DNA of 64,000 bases from assembly GCA_965221505.1 (NCBI GenBank), contig CBDCSI010000002.1:992001-1056000 (forward strand), in the 5' to 3' direction. Made by a program: the position numbers and the translations under genes. Each line of letters opens with the position of its first letter. The stretch's first letter is position 1. A model generated the notes under the pieces. That model saw only the letters and a program-made list of their open reading frames with translations. It had not been told where the DNA came from and ran no database searches. Source of the DNA: CAZPXZ01 sp965221505 (lineage in GTDB: Bacteria > Pseudomonadota > Alphaproteobacteria > Rhodobacterales > CAZPXZ01). Positions 33,961 through 43,577 of the stretch are shown one piece after another.

Positions 33961-35394
33961 TCACCCGTGCCTGAGTACCAGCGTTCTGGCTTCGGTAAAG
34001 TTCCGCCAGCTGTCCGCGCCGCCCTCCCGGCCGACGCCGGACGCCTTGAAGCCGCCGAAGGGCGCGTTCGGCTCCCGTCGAAAGGCGTCGTTGACCACCA
34101 CGGTTCCCGCCCGAATGCCTCGGGCGACCCGCATCGCGAGACCGAGATCCGCTGTCCAGACGTACCCCGCCAGACCGAAGCGGCTGTCGTCGGCGAACCG
34201 TACCGCCTCTTCCTCGGTCTCGAACGTCGTATACGCCACCAGCGGGCCGAACGCTTCCTCGCGCCACACGCGGCTCGCGAGCGAGCGAACCCGGACGACG
34301 CCGGGGCGGAGAAAGAATCCGTCTCCGCCGGTCTCTTCGGGCCCGCCGCACAGCACCGTATCTCCCTCGGATCTCGCGCTGTCGTAAAAGCCGAGCACCC
34401 GGTCCCGGTGCGCGGCGGAGATCATCGGCCCGATCTCGGTGCCCGGCGCAGCCGGATCGCCCACGCGCATCGCGTTCGCGCTCTCGACGAACCGTCCGAC
34501 GAATTCCTCGGCGACGGACGCCTGCACGAGAAGCCTCGATCCCGCCAGGCAGGCCTCGCCGTTGCTCCCGAAGGCCGCCGACAACGCGCCGGCGAGCGCC
34601 CGGTCGAGATCCGCGTCGTCGAAGACCACCACGGCCGACTTGCCGCCGAGTTCCAGGATACAGGTCGCGTGACGGCGCGCGGCCGCTTCCGCCACCGCGC
34701 GTCCCCCCGCATGGCCGCCGGTGAAAGCGACGAGGTCGACCCCTTCGGAGTCGGCGAGCGCGGCGCCGGTGACGCTGCCCCGCCCGTTCACGCACTGCAG
34801 CACGCCTTCCGGCAGTCCCGCCGCCTGCACCAGGTCCACCAGCATCCGCACCGACCCCGGAGAGGCTTCGGACGGCTTCACGACGACGGAGTTCCCGGCG
34901 GCGAGCGCCGGCGCGAGCTTGAGGGCGGTCAGCGCAACGGGAACGTTCCAGGGCGAGAACACCGCGCAGACCCCCACCGGCACGCGCTCGACGAGCGCCG
35001 TCGCATCGCCGAGCTGGCGATACGCGGCCCCCGACTCGACGCTCAGGAAATCGGCGTAGTAGTCGAACCATCCCGCGGCGGCCGAAATCTGCCTCGCGAC
35101 GGCGCCGGCGACCATGCCGGTCTCCCGCAGCTGCCGCCGGCCGAGCGCGTCCGCGCTCTCGCGAACGGCGGCCGCCGCGCGGCGCAACAGGACCTGTCGC
35201 TCGCCGTGAGCGGTCCCCGCCCAACTGCCGGCGGCAAAGCTCGCTCGCGCCCGACGCACCGCCTCGTCCACCTGTTCGACGGTCGCCTCGCGAAACGCGC
35301 CGAACGGCTTGCCGGTCGCCGGATCGATCAGCGGGATCTCCGCTCCGGCGCCGGCGACGTCCGCGCCGCCGATCCGGTGGAGAACCTCGATCAT
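33961..35394 (-). CDS. NAD(P)-dependent aldehyde dehydrogenase
   Basis: A 477-residue ALDH. Motifs: SPWNVPVALTALKLAPALAAGN, LELGGKSAVVVF with the general base Glu (about 248), and NGEACLAGSRL with the nucleophilic Cys (about 280), then WREEAFGPLV and the closing PFGGFKASGVGREGG. It oxidises an aldehyde to the acid. The start ATG 35394 overlaps the stop of the acyl-CoA synthetase (ATGA), so they are translationally coupled. The aldehyde could feed the gallate-type branch or an acyl-CoA. Confidence 0.85.
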   Translation of the reverse strand: MIEVLHRIGGADVAGAGAEIPLIDPATGKPFGAFREATVEQVDEAVRRARASFAAGSWAGTAHGERQVLLRRAAAAVRESADALGRRQLRETGMVAGAVARQISAAAGWFDYYADFLSVESGAAYRQLGDATALVERVPVGVCAVFSPWNVPVALTALKLAPALAAGNSVVVKPSEASPGSVRMLVDLVQAAGLPEGVLQCVNGRGSVTGAALADSEGVDLVAFTGGHAGGRAVAEAAARRHATCILELGGKSAVVVFDDADLDRALAGALSAAFGSNGEACLAGSRLLVQASVAEEFVGRFVESANAMRVGDPAAPGTEIGPMISAAHRDRVLGFYDSARSEGDTVLCGGPEETGGDGFFLRPGVVRVRSLASRVWREEAFGPLVAYTTFETEEEAVRFADDSRFGLAGYVWTADLGLAMRVARGIRAGTVVVNDAFRREPNAPFGGFKASGVGREGGADSWRNFTEARTLVLRHG

Positions 35395-37478
35395 CCGGCG
35401 CTCTCCGCGCTCTCCCAGATCGTAAGGTCGACCCCGATCGCGCCGGTCTCGGTCACCATCAGCGGATTGATCTCGAGGGACGGCAGAACGGGCGCGAGCC
35501 GCGAGAGCGCCAGGAGCGTCTCGGCCAGCGCCTTGTCGTCTACGGCCGGTCGCCCGCGCCACCCCGCGAGCATCTTCGAGCCTCGCGTGGCCTCGATCAT
35601 GGCGAACGCGTCGGCCAGGACGATCGGCGCCTTTCGATAGGCCACGTCGTCGAACAACTCGCACATCGTGCCGCCGGTCCCGAGCAGCACCAGCGGGCCG
35701 AAATGCGGATCGCGCCGAACGCCGACCAGCATTTCGACCCCCTCGATCATGGGCGAGGCGACGACGTGAAGATCCGGATAGTCGCCTCGATGCCGCTCGA
35801 CCCGGTCCTGCAGGTCGTCGAGCGCTTCCCTTGCCGCGTCGACGCTTCGAATGTCGGTTCTCACTCCGTCGAGCTCGGTCCGGTGACGGAGGCCGGCCGC
35901 GGCGAGCTTGAGCACGATGCGCTCCCAGCTGGAGACGCACTCGACGACGTCGAACGAGGCCGTGACCCGCGCCTCCTGCGCAAACTCGATGCCCGCTTCG
36001 AGCAAGCGGGCGCGAACGTCCTCGGCAGCGGCCGGGTCCGACGGGGGCGACGGCGGGTTCGGATCCCTCGCGAACGCCCGGCCGGCGCGGACGAGCCGGG
36101 CGACGGACTCCGTGGCCGAGACCGGATCGTCGAACACCGCGACACCGCTCCGTACAAGGTCCTTGCGGTCGCCGGCCTCCATGTTCGCGGCCACGGCGAT
36201 CAGCCGGTCGGGACAGTCCCGGCGAAGCGCCAGGAGTTGCGGCATGATCCCTTCGCGGGTGCGCGGCACCAGCGGGACATGGCTGATATAGCCGATCGTC
36301 GACGGCCGCCCCTGCTCCAGCCCCCATTTGAGGCTTCCGCCGGTGATCCGCATGTCGCTCATCGAGGGCGCGGAAATGTCGATCGGGTTGCGGTCGTTCA
36401 CGAACGCGTTCGCCTCCTTCAGTTCCGCGAGCGCCTCCGTCGAATACTCCGGCAGCGCGAGACCGTTCCGCATCGCGGCGTCCGTGATCATCACCGCACC
36501 GCCGCCCGAGACCGAGACCGCGGCCACCTCGGGCGAATCCGGCACCACGCCCGCCTCGCAGGCCGCCGCAAGATCGATCAGATCGTTGATCGAGCGCGCC
36601 CGAAGTACGCCGTACTGGGCGAACAGGTCGTCGACGACGCGGTCCTCGACGTACATCGCGGCCGTATGACCTGCGGCGGCGATGCCGCCGAGCGGCGTCG
36701 AGCCGACCTTCAGGATCGACACCGGCTTGCGGGCGCGGCGGGCGATCTCCAGCGCCTCGACCAGCTTGAGGCCGCGGCCGGCATCCTCCATGTAAACGGC
36801 GACGGAGCGGGTTCCGTCGTCGCCGGCGAAGTAGGCGACGGCGTCCGCGACGTCGACGTCCGCCTGGTTGCCGGTGGAGATCCAGTGGCGAAGGCCCAGG
36901 CCGCGGTCGCGGAGCTGGGCGAAGATCTGGATGCCGACCGCGCCGGACTGGCTCGCGACCGACACGGATCCGGGCTCCGGCCATCCCTTTCCGCCGTGAT
37001 GCTCCGGCGCCGACGTGAAGCTCGCCACGAAGCCGGACGCGAGCGACATCACGCCCATGCAGTTCGGACCGACGAGACGCATGTCGTGATCCCGGGCGAT
37101 CGCCAGCAATTCGTCCTGCCGCGCCCGCCCGGCCGCGTCCGCCTCGGCGAATTGCGCGCCGTAGACGATCGCCGCCTTCGCTCCCTTCTTGCCGACCGCG
37201 AGCAGATTCTCCTTCACCAACGGGGCGGGAACAGCGATCACGGCGACGTCGGGCGCCTCCGGCAGATCCGCGACGCTCCGCCAGGCCCGAACCCCCTGCA
37301 CGACGTCGTTTCGGGCGTTGACCGGGTACAGCCTCCCGCCGTATCCCCGCTCGAGACAGAACTTGAGCGCCCGCCCGCCGAATTTCAGCGGATCGGTCGA
37401 CGCCCCGACGATCGCCGCGGATTCGGGCGCGAAACACAGGCCGAGTCGGGCCGATCGATCGGGATCCAGTCGCTCCAT
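35391..37478 (-). CDS. NDP-forming acyl-CoA synthetase (acetate-CoA ligase, ADP-forming type)
   Basis: A 695-residue fused alpha-beta protein of the ACD family. It starts with a CoA-binding domain (PESAAIVGASTDPLKFGGRALKF), has GPNCMGVM and SQSGAVGIQI (succinyl-CoA ligase-like), the phosphohistidine region LGGIAAAGHTAAMY (His about 270), and an ATP-grasp domain in the last 220 residues (GVEMLVGVRRDPHFGPLVLLGTGG). It makes acyl-CoA from an acid with ATP, or the reverse. It heads the eleven-gene leftward array. Confidence 0.85.
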   Translation of the reverse strand: MERLDPDRSARLGLCFAPESAAIVGASTDPLKFGGRALKFCLERGYGGRLYPVNARNDVVQGVRAWRSVADLPEAPDVAVIAVPAPLVKENLLAVGKKGAKAAIVYGAQFAEADAAGRARQDELLAIARDHDMRLVGPNCMGVMSLASGFVASFTSAPEHHGGKGWPEPGSVSVASQSGAVGIQIFAQLRDRGLGLRHWISTGNQADVDVADAVAYFAGDDGTRSVAVYMEDAGRGLKLVEALEIARRARKPVSILKVGSTPLGGIAAAGHTAAMYVEDRVVDDLFAQYGVLRARSINDLIDLAAACEAGVVPDSPEVAAVSVSGGGAVMITDAAMRNGLALPEYSTEALAELKEANAFVNDRNPIDISAPSMSDMRITGGSLKWGLEQGRPSTIGYISHVPLVPRTREGIMPQLLALRRDCPDRLIAVAANMEAGDRKDLVRSGVAVFDDPVSATESVARLVRAGRAFARDPNPPSPPSDPAAAEDVRARLLEAGIEFAQEARVTASFDVVECVSSWERIVLKLAAAGLRHRTELDGVRTDIRSVDAAREALDDLQDRVERHRGDYPDLHVVASPMIEGVEMLVGVRRDPHFGPLVLLGTGGTMCELFDDVAYRKAPIVLADAFAMIEATRGSKMLAGWRGRPAVDDKALAETLLALSRLAPVLPSLEINPLMVTETGAIGVDLTIWESAESAG

Positions 37479-38000
37479 GCTCGCGTCCCTCGCGTCGTTC
37501 CCGCTCCCGTACGAGGAGCGCGTCCCTGTCGCTTCCCCTCCGACGGCCGACGGCGGCGCCGAGGCCCGACCGGAACGGACAGGTTATACCCGGTTCGCGC
37601 GAATCCTTTCTCGACGCGACGCGACGCGCCGAACGCGGGCGGCCGGTCGTTCGGAACGAATCGCGCATCGCCGCCGCCCCTGCCATGACGGTGCCCTGAC
37701 GCCGCACGCGTTCCGGGGCGTCCCCCGGACGGAAACGTCGAAATCCGGATATTCGGTCGTCCCCCTCGCCCCCCTGCGCCCGTCTTCGGCCGCTGCGCGC
37801 CCGGAAGTCGCGCTCGTTCGCCCGCGATTCGTTCGCTCGAGCCGGGGCGACTCAAGCGGAATCGAAGACCGATTCCGACGCCGGCGGCATCCGATGCAGG
37901 GCCGATTTCTTGACAGTGCCGGTAGCGGAGAGTACGCAAGGGGGGCCGCAGACCCGAGTCTGCAACCGACAGCAAGAAAACGACGGGAGGATCTCTCAAC
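37479..38000. other. 522-bp divergent intergenic region
   Basis: It lies between the leftward catabolic array and the rightward carbohydrate transporter. No gene recognised. A candidate promoter for the right side is given at 37910-37938; a small hairpin GCAGAC/GTCTGC (37948-37963) lies in the leader of 38001. Confidence 0.5.
37910..37938 (+). promoter_or_regulatory. possible promoter for the carbohydrate ABC operon
   Basis: TTGACA at 37910-37915, then 17 bases, then TACGCA (37933-37938). The -35 is perfect; the -10 matches poorly, as often in GC-rich alphaproteobacteria. The transcript would have a leader of about 60 bases ending in GGGAGGATC before ATG 38001. Confidence 0.4.
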
Positions 38001-39248
38001 ATGCTATTCAGAAGCGTTTCCCTCATCTTGGCGGCGACCGTCGCTGCCTCGTTCCTGGCGCCGACCCGGGCTTCGTCCGAGACCACCATCGAGTTCATCC
38101 AGTGGTGGGAGCCGGAGCTTCCCGAAGGCTCGTTCCGCGCCATCATGGACGATTTCGAGGCCGCCAATCCCGGCATCAAGGTCAACCTCATCAGCGGACC
38201 TTACGCGACCACGCGCGACCAGATCGTGACCGGCGCCGCCACCGGCACGCTGAGCGACGTCGTCGGCCTCGACGGCGCCTGGGTGAACGACCTCGCCAAG
38301 CAGGGCGCCATCACCGACCTCGGCCCGCTCATGGAGGCCTCCGGCTACGACTCCAGCCAGGTCGCCGCGATCATCATGGTCGACGGCGGAAGCTACATGT
38401 TCCCGGTCGCGTCCTTCATCTATCCGGTCTTCACCAACCTCGACATGCTCGAAGCCGCCGGTCTCGACGGCCTTCCGCAAACGCGGGCCGAGTTCTTCGA
38501 GGCCGCCCGGATGCTGACGGACGAGTCCATGAACCAGTACGGCTGGGTGTTGCCGCTCTCCCTGCAGACGCCGAACGGCGTCCAGAACGACGTCATGTCC
38601 TGGGCCTGGGCCTCCGGCCAGAGCATGCTGAAGGACGGGCAGCCGGATCTCACCAACGACGACGTCGTCGAAGTCCTGAAGTTCATCCAGTCGATGTACG
38701 ACGCAGGCGTGATCTCGCCGGGCACCTTCGCCAAGAAGGAGCAGGACAAGGTCGAGGAGTTCGTGAACGGCCGCGTGGCGATGATGGTCTCCTCGCTCGC
38801 CCATATCAACCTGATTCGGGATCGTAATCCGGACCTGCGGTTCACCATTTCCGCGCTGCCGCCGGTCGCCGGATACGAGGGCCGGCAGGGCCTGCCCTAC
38901 GCGTCTTGGGGAATCGGCATCAGCGAGTCCACCGAGAACAAGGAAGAGGCCTGGAAGCTGGTCGAGTTCCTGATGAGTCCCGAGATCAACAGCCGGCTCG
39001 TCTCGATCGCCAACGCGTTCCCGGGCAACGTTCACGCGCAGCCTGACTTCGTGCAGACGGACGACCTCTTCGCCCTCGCCTTCGAGGTGTTCCAGGCCGG
39101 CTATCTCGCCAACGAGTTCGTCGGGCTTCCGGTCGCCGAAGAGCTGATGCGGATGTTCGACGAGGAGATCCAGCGCATGCTCGACGGGCAGCAGACGGCC
39201 GAAGAGGCGGCTGCGAACGCGCAGGCCAAGTGGGTGGCGGAGTTCTAG
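38001..39248 (+). CDS. carbohydrate ABC transporter extracellular binding protein
   Basis: A 415-residue binding protein of the maltose/glycerol-phosphate (type 1 extracellular) family. Residues 1-25 are a Sec signal peptide (LFRSVSLILAATVAASFLAP), followed by TTIEFIQWWEPELPEGSFRAIMDDFEAANPGIKV, typical of this family, and the G-x-A-M motif GRVAMMVSSLAH. It captures a sugar or sugar derivative for the two permeases downstream. A stem-loop follows the stop codon (39280-39310), a common way to raise binding-protein output over permeases. Confidence 0.85.
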   Translation: MLFRSVSLILAATVAASFLAPTRASSETTIEFIQWWEPELPEGSFRAIMDDFEAANPGIKVNLISGPYATTRDQIVTGAATGTLSDVVGLDGAWVNDLAKQGAITDLGPLMEASGYDSSQVAAIIMVDGGSYMFPVASFIYPVFTNLDMLEAAGLDGLPQTRAEFFEAARMLTDESMNQYGWVLPLSLQTPNGVQNDVMSWAWASGQSMLKDGQPDLTNDDVVEVLKFIQSMYDAGVISPGTFAKKEQDKVEEFVNGRVAMMVSSLAHINLIRDRNPDLRFTISALPPVAGYEGRQGLPYASWGIGISESTENKEEAWKLVEFLMSPEINSRLVSIANAFPGNVHAQPDFVQTDDLFALAFEVFQAGYLANEFVGLPVAEELMRMFDEEIQRMLDGQQTAEEAAANAQAKWVAEF

Positions 39249-39279
39249 TCGAACCCCACGTCATCCTCGCAATCCGGAC

Positions 39280-39310
39280 GCGGCGCGGATCCACGAACGG
39301 ACCGCGCCGC
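39280..39310 (+). promoter_or_regulatory. intercistronic stem-loop between binding protein and permease
   Basis: GCGGCGCGG (39280-39288) pairs with CCGCGCCGC (39302-39310); inside, TCC/GGA adds three pairs. There is no U-run. Placement after a binding-protein gene suggests mRNA 3'-end protection or partial attenuation. Confidence 0.5.
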
Positions 39311-39376
39311 CTCCCCCCGGCGCCCGCCCCGCTTTCGGGCCGAATGCGCACGTTCGCCTGAAGGCCCTCGGCTGCA

Positions 39377-40327
39377 ATGAGACTCGCCGGCAGAACCGCC
39401 CTCGCCCCGAATCGCGCCCTCCGGCCGTTCCGGTTCGGCGAACGGTTCTCGTACGAACGGCTCCGAATTCTCTCCGCGTACCTGTACCTCACCCCCGCCG
39501 TCGCGCTCTTCTGCGTGCTCATGGTGGTGCCGATGACGGTCGCGCTCTGGTACTCCACCCTCGACCGGGCGATCCTGAACAAGGATCCGTCGTTCGTCGG
39601 TCTCGAGAATTTCCGTATCGTCTTTCGCGACGAGACGTTCTGGATCTCGGTCCAGAACACGCTCTATTTCACCGTCATGAGCGTCGTCTTCCACCTCGCG
39701 CTCGGCATGGCCTTCGCGCTCCTGCTGAACTCCGGGCGCGTGCACCCGCTCCTCCGCAGCGTCCTCCGGGCCCTCTACGTCCTGCCCTGGATGTTCACAC
39801 CGGTGATCATCGCCATCATCTGGCGGCTGCTGCTCGACCCGAAGGGCGTCATCAACAACATTCTGGTGGCGATGCAGTTCGTCGAGCGGAACGTCGAGTG
39901 GTTCGGGTCCACCGCCACCGCCTTGCACGCACTGACCTTCGTCAACATCTGGGCCGGCTACCCGCTCTTCATGGTCAGCCTCCTCGCCGGCCTGCAGGGC
40001 GTGCCGGACGAGCTCTACGAAGCCGCCAGCATCGACGGCGCCAACGAGTTGCAACAATTCTGGCACGTCACCCTGCCGCATCTCGTCCCCATCGTCATCA
40101 GCATCGCCCTCCTCGACTTCATCTGGACCATGCAGGTCTTCCCGCTCGTCTGGATGACCACGGGGGGAGGGCCGATTCACGCCACCGAGATGCTGAGCAC
40201 CTACACCTACAAGCTGGCCTTCTCGCGGTATCAGTTCTCGCAGGCCTCCGCGAGCGCCATCGTCGTCCTCGCGTTGTCGATGGCCGTCACCTACTTCTAC
40301 ATCCGGCACCAGAAGGCGAGAGCCTAG
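39377..40327 (+). CDS. carbohydrate ABC transporter permease 1 (MalF/UgpA type)
   Basis: A 316-residue inner-membrane protein with six main hydrophobic helices. The loop ELYEAASIDGANELQQFWHVTLPHL is the EAA motif that docks with the ATPase. Its first 35 residues form a basic cytoplasmic stretch. Stop and next start are 3 bp apart. No ATPase gene follows in this operon, so the system must borrow one from elsewhere in the genome. Confidence 0.85.
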   Translation: MRLAGRTALAPNRALRPFRFGERFSYERLRILSAYLYLTPAVALFCVLMVVPMTVALWYSTLDRAILNKDPSFVGLENFRIVFRDETFWISVQNTLYFTVMSVVFHLALGMAFALLLNSGRVHPLLRSVLRALYVLPWMFTPVIIAIIWRLLLDPKGVINNILVAMQFVERNVEWFGSTATALHALTFVNIWAGYPLFMVSLLAGLQGVPDELYEAASIDGANELQQFWHVTLPHLVPIVISIALLDFIWTMQVFPLVWMTTGGGPIHATEMLSTYTYKLAFSRYQFSQASASAIVVLALSMAVTYFYIRHQKARA

Positions 40328-40329
40328 AG

Positions 40330-41175
40330 ATGGCGCGCCGGGAAGGACGCGGAATCACGCCGGCTACCGTCCTCGTGCATCTGGCGCTTCTCGCCGGCCT
40401 CGTCTTCGCCGGCTTTCCGGTGCTCTGGATGGTGTTCAGCTCGCTGAAATCCAACACCGAGATCTTCGCGCTCCCCCAGACCCTCTTCCCGCGGGAGTTC
40501 ACGCTGAAGGCGTACGGGCAAATCTTCGAGAGTTCGACCAAGCTCCGGTTCTTCTTCAACAGCTACCTGGTGGCCGGCGCGGTCACGCTGCTGACCCTCC
40601 TGGTGGCGATCCCCACGGCCTACGCCTTCAGCCGCTATTCGTTCCCGCTGAAGAAGACCCTGAACGTCTTCATCATCAGCACGCAGACCGTGCCGCCGAT
40701 TACGCTGCTCATCCCGTATTTCGGCCTCGTCGTGGCCTTCCGCCTGTTCGACACCTACTGGGCGCTCATCCTGACCTACCTGGTCTTCACCTTGCCTTAC
40801 GCGATCCTGATGATGACGGGCTACCTGAACACCGTTCCGAAGGAGCTGGACGAGGCGGTCCTGGTGGACGGCGGCTCGAGCTGGACCTCGCTCTGGCAGG
40901 TGATCGTCCCCGTCTCGCTGCCCGGTATCGTCGCCACGGCCGTTTACACGTTCCTTCTGGCCTGGAACGAGTTCCTGTTCGCGCTGACGCTCACGAAGTC
41001 GACCGAGATGCGGACCGTTCCGATCGGCATCCAGCTCCTGATGGGGCAGCACGCCTACGAGTGGAACGAGATGATGGCCATGAGCGTTCTCGGCTCGCTA
41101 CCCTTGCTGCTGCTGTTCCTGTTCGCGCAGCGACACTTCATGTCCGGCATCACAGCCGGCTCGCTGAAGGCGTGA
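40330..41175 (+). CDS. carbohydrate ABC transporter permease 2 (MalG/UgpE type)
   Basis: A 281-residue permease with the EAA loop ELDEAVLVDGGSSWTSLWQVIVPVSLPG and six hydrophobic segments. Start ATG 40330 lies 3 bp after the previous stop, preceded by AGCCTAGAG. It completes the membrane part of the carbohydrate transporter. After it, a 113-bp gap leads to the aldolase-like gene. Confidence 0.85.
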   Translation: MARREGRGITPATVLVHLALLAGLVFAGFPVLWMVFSSLKSNTEIFALPQTLFPREFTLKAYGQIFESSTKLRFFFNSYLVAGAVTLLTLLVAIPTAYAFSRYSFPLKKTLNVFIISTQTVPPITLLIPYFGLVVAFRLFDTYWALILTYLVFTLPYAILMMTGYLNTVPKELDEAVLVDGGSSWTSLWQVIVPVSLPGIVATAVYTFLLAWNEFLFALTLTKSTEMRTVPIGIQLLMGQHAYEWNEMMAMSVLGSLPLLLLFLFAQRHFMSGITAGSLKA

Positions 41176-41288
41176 GGAGATCACGCTATCCCCCGACAGA
41201 CCGATATCGCGCGCGTCCGAACGACAGGCGCGCAGCGGTTGACGACCGCGACCGACCCGACCCCTACAGACCCGAAAGGCACCACCCC

Positions 41289-42278
41289 ATGACGCAAAAG
41301 AGCCTGGACGCCAAACTCGCATCGATCCGCCGCGGAGAATACCGGCCGCAGGACTTCATCATCGCCGACGCCAAGGACGGCGACATGGGCGGCGGCATCG
41401 CCGCCTTCGGCCCGGCCCCCGACGGGAGCGGACGCTCGAAGTCCAAGCCGGCGCAGCTGGAGTCGATGCGGGAGATCGTCGAGACCGGCCTCGTGGACGT
41501 CATGCTGATGTCTGCCTCGTCGGCAGAGAGCCTGGTCGGAGCGGGCGCGTTCGAGGCTTCGCCGGTGACGCCGGCGGTACGGTTGAACGACGCGACCGAC
41601 ATCTGGGGCCCGCGCCACTCGGGATACAAGGCGCATCCCGCGCAGGACTTTCGCACTGCACGGATCGAGCACGTTCGGAAGCTGGTGGACATCGGCCTCT
41701 ATTCCGTCACCTTCTCGAACGAGATCGAGAGCGATCTCGCGTTCCTTCGCAACTTCCACCGCTTCCTCGACGACATCGCGGGCACCGGCCTGCGCTACTT
41801 CCTGGAGGTGTTCAACCCGCAGATCGACGTGGGCATCCCCGCCGAGAGCGTGCCGGAATACTTCAACGACTGCGTGGTGCGGTGCATGGCGGGGTTGACC
41901 TCGGCGGACATGCCGCAATTCCTGAAGATTCCGTTCAACGGCCCGCGCGCGACGGAGGAAATCTGCAGCTACGACCCGCAGCGCATCGTCGTCGGCGTGC
42001 TCGGGGGCGGTGCGGGAACGACGCGGGATACGCTGGAACTCGTCCGGCAGAGCGAGAAATACGGAGCCCGGGTCGCGCTGTTCGGGCGAAAGATCCAGTT
42101 CAGCGAGGATCCGCAGAAGCTCCTGACGCTGATGCGCGCCGTCATCGAAGGGGCGATCGGCTCGGCCGACGCTGTGAAGGCGTTCCACCAACACCTTGCC
42201 GACACCGGAAAGTCGCCGATTCGCAGTCTCGACGACGACCTCGAGGTTACGGAGGCGATCCTGAAACACGACCTGTAG
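41289..42278 (+). CDS. class I aldolase-like (beta/alpha)8 protein
   Basis: A 329-residue TIM-barrel protein resembling DhnA/FbaB/LsrF-type class I aldolases. DMPQFLKIPFNGP places a lysine where the Schiff base forms, and ARVALFGRKIQFSEDPQKLL resembles the phosphate-binding G-R-x-(x)-x-x-S-E-D-P segment of that family. It probably cleaves a phosphorylated sugar acid or ketose made by the kinase encoded convergently next door. ATG 41289 follows AAAGGCACCACCCC. Exact substrate unknown. Confidence 0.65.
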   Translation: MTQKSLDAKLASIRRGEYRPQDFIIADAKDGDMGGGIAAFGPAPDGSGRSKSKPAQLESMREIVETGLVDVMLMSASSAESLVGAGAFEASPVTPAVRLNDATDIWGPRHSGYKAHPAQDFRTARIEHVRKLVDIGLYSVTFSNEIESDLAFLRNFHRFLDDIAGTGLRYFLEVFNPQIDVGIPAESVPEYFNDCVVRCMAGLTSADMPQFLKIPFNGPRATEEICSYDPQRIVVGVLGGGAGTTRDTLELVRQSEKYGARVALFGRKIQFSEDPQKLLTLMRAVIEGAIGSADAVKAFHQHLADTGKSPIRSLDDDLEVTEAILKHDL

Positions 42279-42296
42279 CCGCCGGGCGTCGGGCGG

Positions 42297-43577
42297 TTAC
42301 GTCGCTCCTCCCTGCAGACCGTGAGGCGGAAACCGTTTAATTCCCGCCTCCGCATCGAGCAGCGCTGGCAGGAATCCGCCGACAAACGCGTCTCCCAGGC
42401 CCACCGTCGTCACCGCGTCGCCCGCGAGCCGGACGCTCGGAACGCAAGACACGCGATCCCCGCCGAGCGCGTGGATCGCGTCGGCGAATTGCGCTCCGTC
42501 CGTTCGGACCGGCATGGACTTGGTAGTGCAGACGTCGCGCCGGTCGAATTCGTCCCCGAGACGCACGCGCGTGCACGCCATGGCGACGCCGCCCCGCAAC
42601 GCCCCGAGAAAGCGGCCGGCTCCGGAACCGTGGGCCAGCGCGTAGGCGCTGGTATGCAGCACCAACCACCGAACCGGAACCGTGCAGTGCAGTCGGGTGA
42701 GTCCGTCGAGCGTGTCTATGGGGTCCAGGAGGTCGACCCGTCGCCCAAGACGCTGCTGCAGTTCGGTCTCGTTCAGGCTGAATGCGTCGATTCGATCCGC
42801 GAGCTCCTCGATCACCCGTCGTCCCAGCGCCTCTTCGTGATAACCCGCATCCTCGTAGAACACGATCGCCTCGGCGGGAATCGAGTCCAGCACGTCCCGT
42901 AGCTGCGCCAGCCGATCGGCGAGGATGCGGCCGTCGCGAATTGCGTTCAGTCCCGAAATCAGAAACACCCGCGCGTCGGAACACAGGTCGGCCAGTTTCG
43001 GACTGATTCGGAGCCTGGCGTTCTGCGGATCGTGCACGTAGATGATCCGATCAGCGCGTCTCGCAACCAAGGTCTCGCGGCCGACCCGTACCGCGGCTCC
43101 CACGGGAAACTGCACGATGAGATGTGGATAAACCTCGCCCTCCTCCTCGCTGCATACCCACTCGCAGCCTGCGGGAAGCCGCGCCCGGACATGCCGGTTC
43201 AGGGTCACCAGGTGCAGTGCTGATGCGTACCCGAGCTTCCGCATGCAGTTCGCGGCGCGCAGCGAAGTTCCGCCCACGGTCACGACGGTCTCGAAGGCGT
43301 CGGCGACCTTTAGGACGGCGTCCCGCGAAGGAACGAATCGCTCCCCTCCGACGCCCGTGCGCAGGAATCCCAGCAGCGTGATCACGAGATCGCGCGCGGA
43401 CTCTATTGGTCGGGTCGCGTCCGCTTCGTGCGGTTCTACGGAGCACTCGGCGGCGAGCCTCTCGACCGCCGAAGCGTCCCAGACGGCCTCGTAGTCGACG
43501 CAGTTTCCGAGGCCCAGAACGATCGCCCTGCCCACTGGGCTATGCCTCGATTCCGGCCTGTGCGACGACGCCGGCAA
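42297..43577 (-). CDS. ADP-dependent-type sugar kinase (ribokinase-like fold)
   Basis: A 426-residue kinase. VGRAIVLGLGNCVDYEAVWD opens the fold. TVVTVGGTSLRAANCMRKLGYASALHLV is the sugar-binding glycine motif. FSLNETELQQRLG carries N-x-x-E. VTTVGLGDAFVGGF holds the G-x-G-D catalytic aspartate. Length and motif spacing fit the ADP-dependent glucokinase/phosphofructokinase family rather than PfkB. That family is mainly archaeal, so a bacterial copy is notable. It converges on the aldolase gene with an 18-bp gap. Start uncertain: TTG 43577 gives the full frame, GTG 43535 a shorter one. Confidence 0.65.
   Translation of the reverse strand: MPASSHRPESRHSPVGRAIVLGLGNCVDYEAVWDASAVERLAAECSVEPHEADATRPIESARDLVITLLGFLRTGVGGERFVPSRDAVLKVADAFETVVTVGGTSLRAANCMRKLGYASALHLVTLNRHVRARLPAGCEWVCSEEEGEVYPHLIVQFPVGAAVRVGRETLVARRADRIIYVHDPQNARLRISPKLADLCSDARVFLISGLNAIRDGRILADRLAQLRDVLDSIPAEAIVFYEDAGYHEEALGRRVIEELADRIDAFSLNETELQQRLGRRVDLLDPIDTLDGLTRLHCTVPVRWLVLHTSAYALAHGSGAGRFLGALRGGVAMACTRVRLGDEFDRRDVCTTKSMPVRTDGAQFADAIHALGGDRVSCVPSVRLAGDAVTTVGLGDAFVGGFLPALLDAEAGIKRFPPHGLQGGAT

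Noticed and set aside
33961..37707. One giant fused aldehyde dehydrogenase frame
   Set aside because: The N-terminal two thirds are the antisense-frame shadow of the acyl-CoA synthetase gene; the ALDH starts at 35394.
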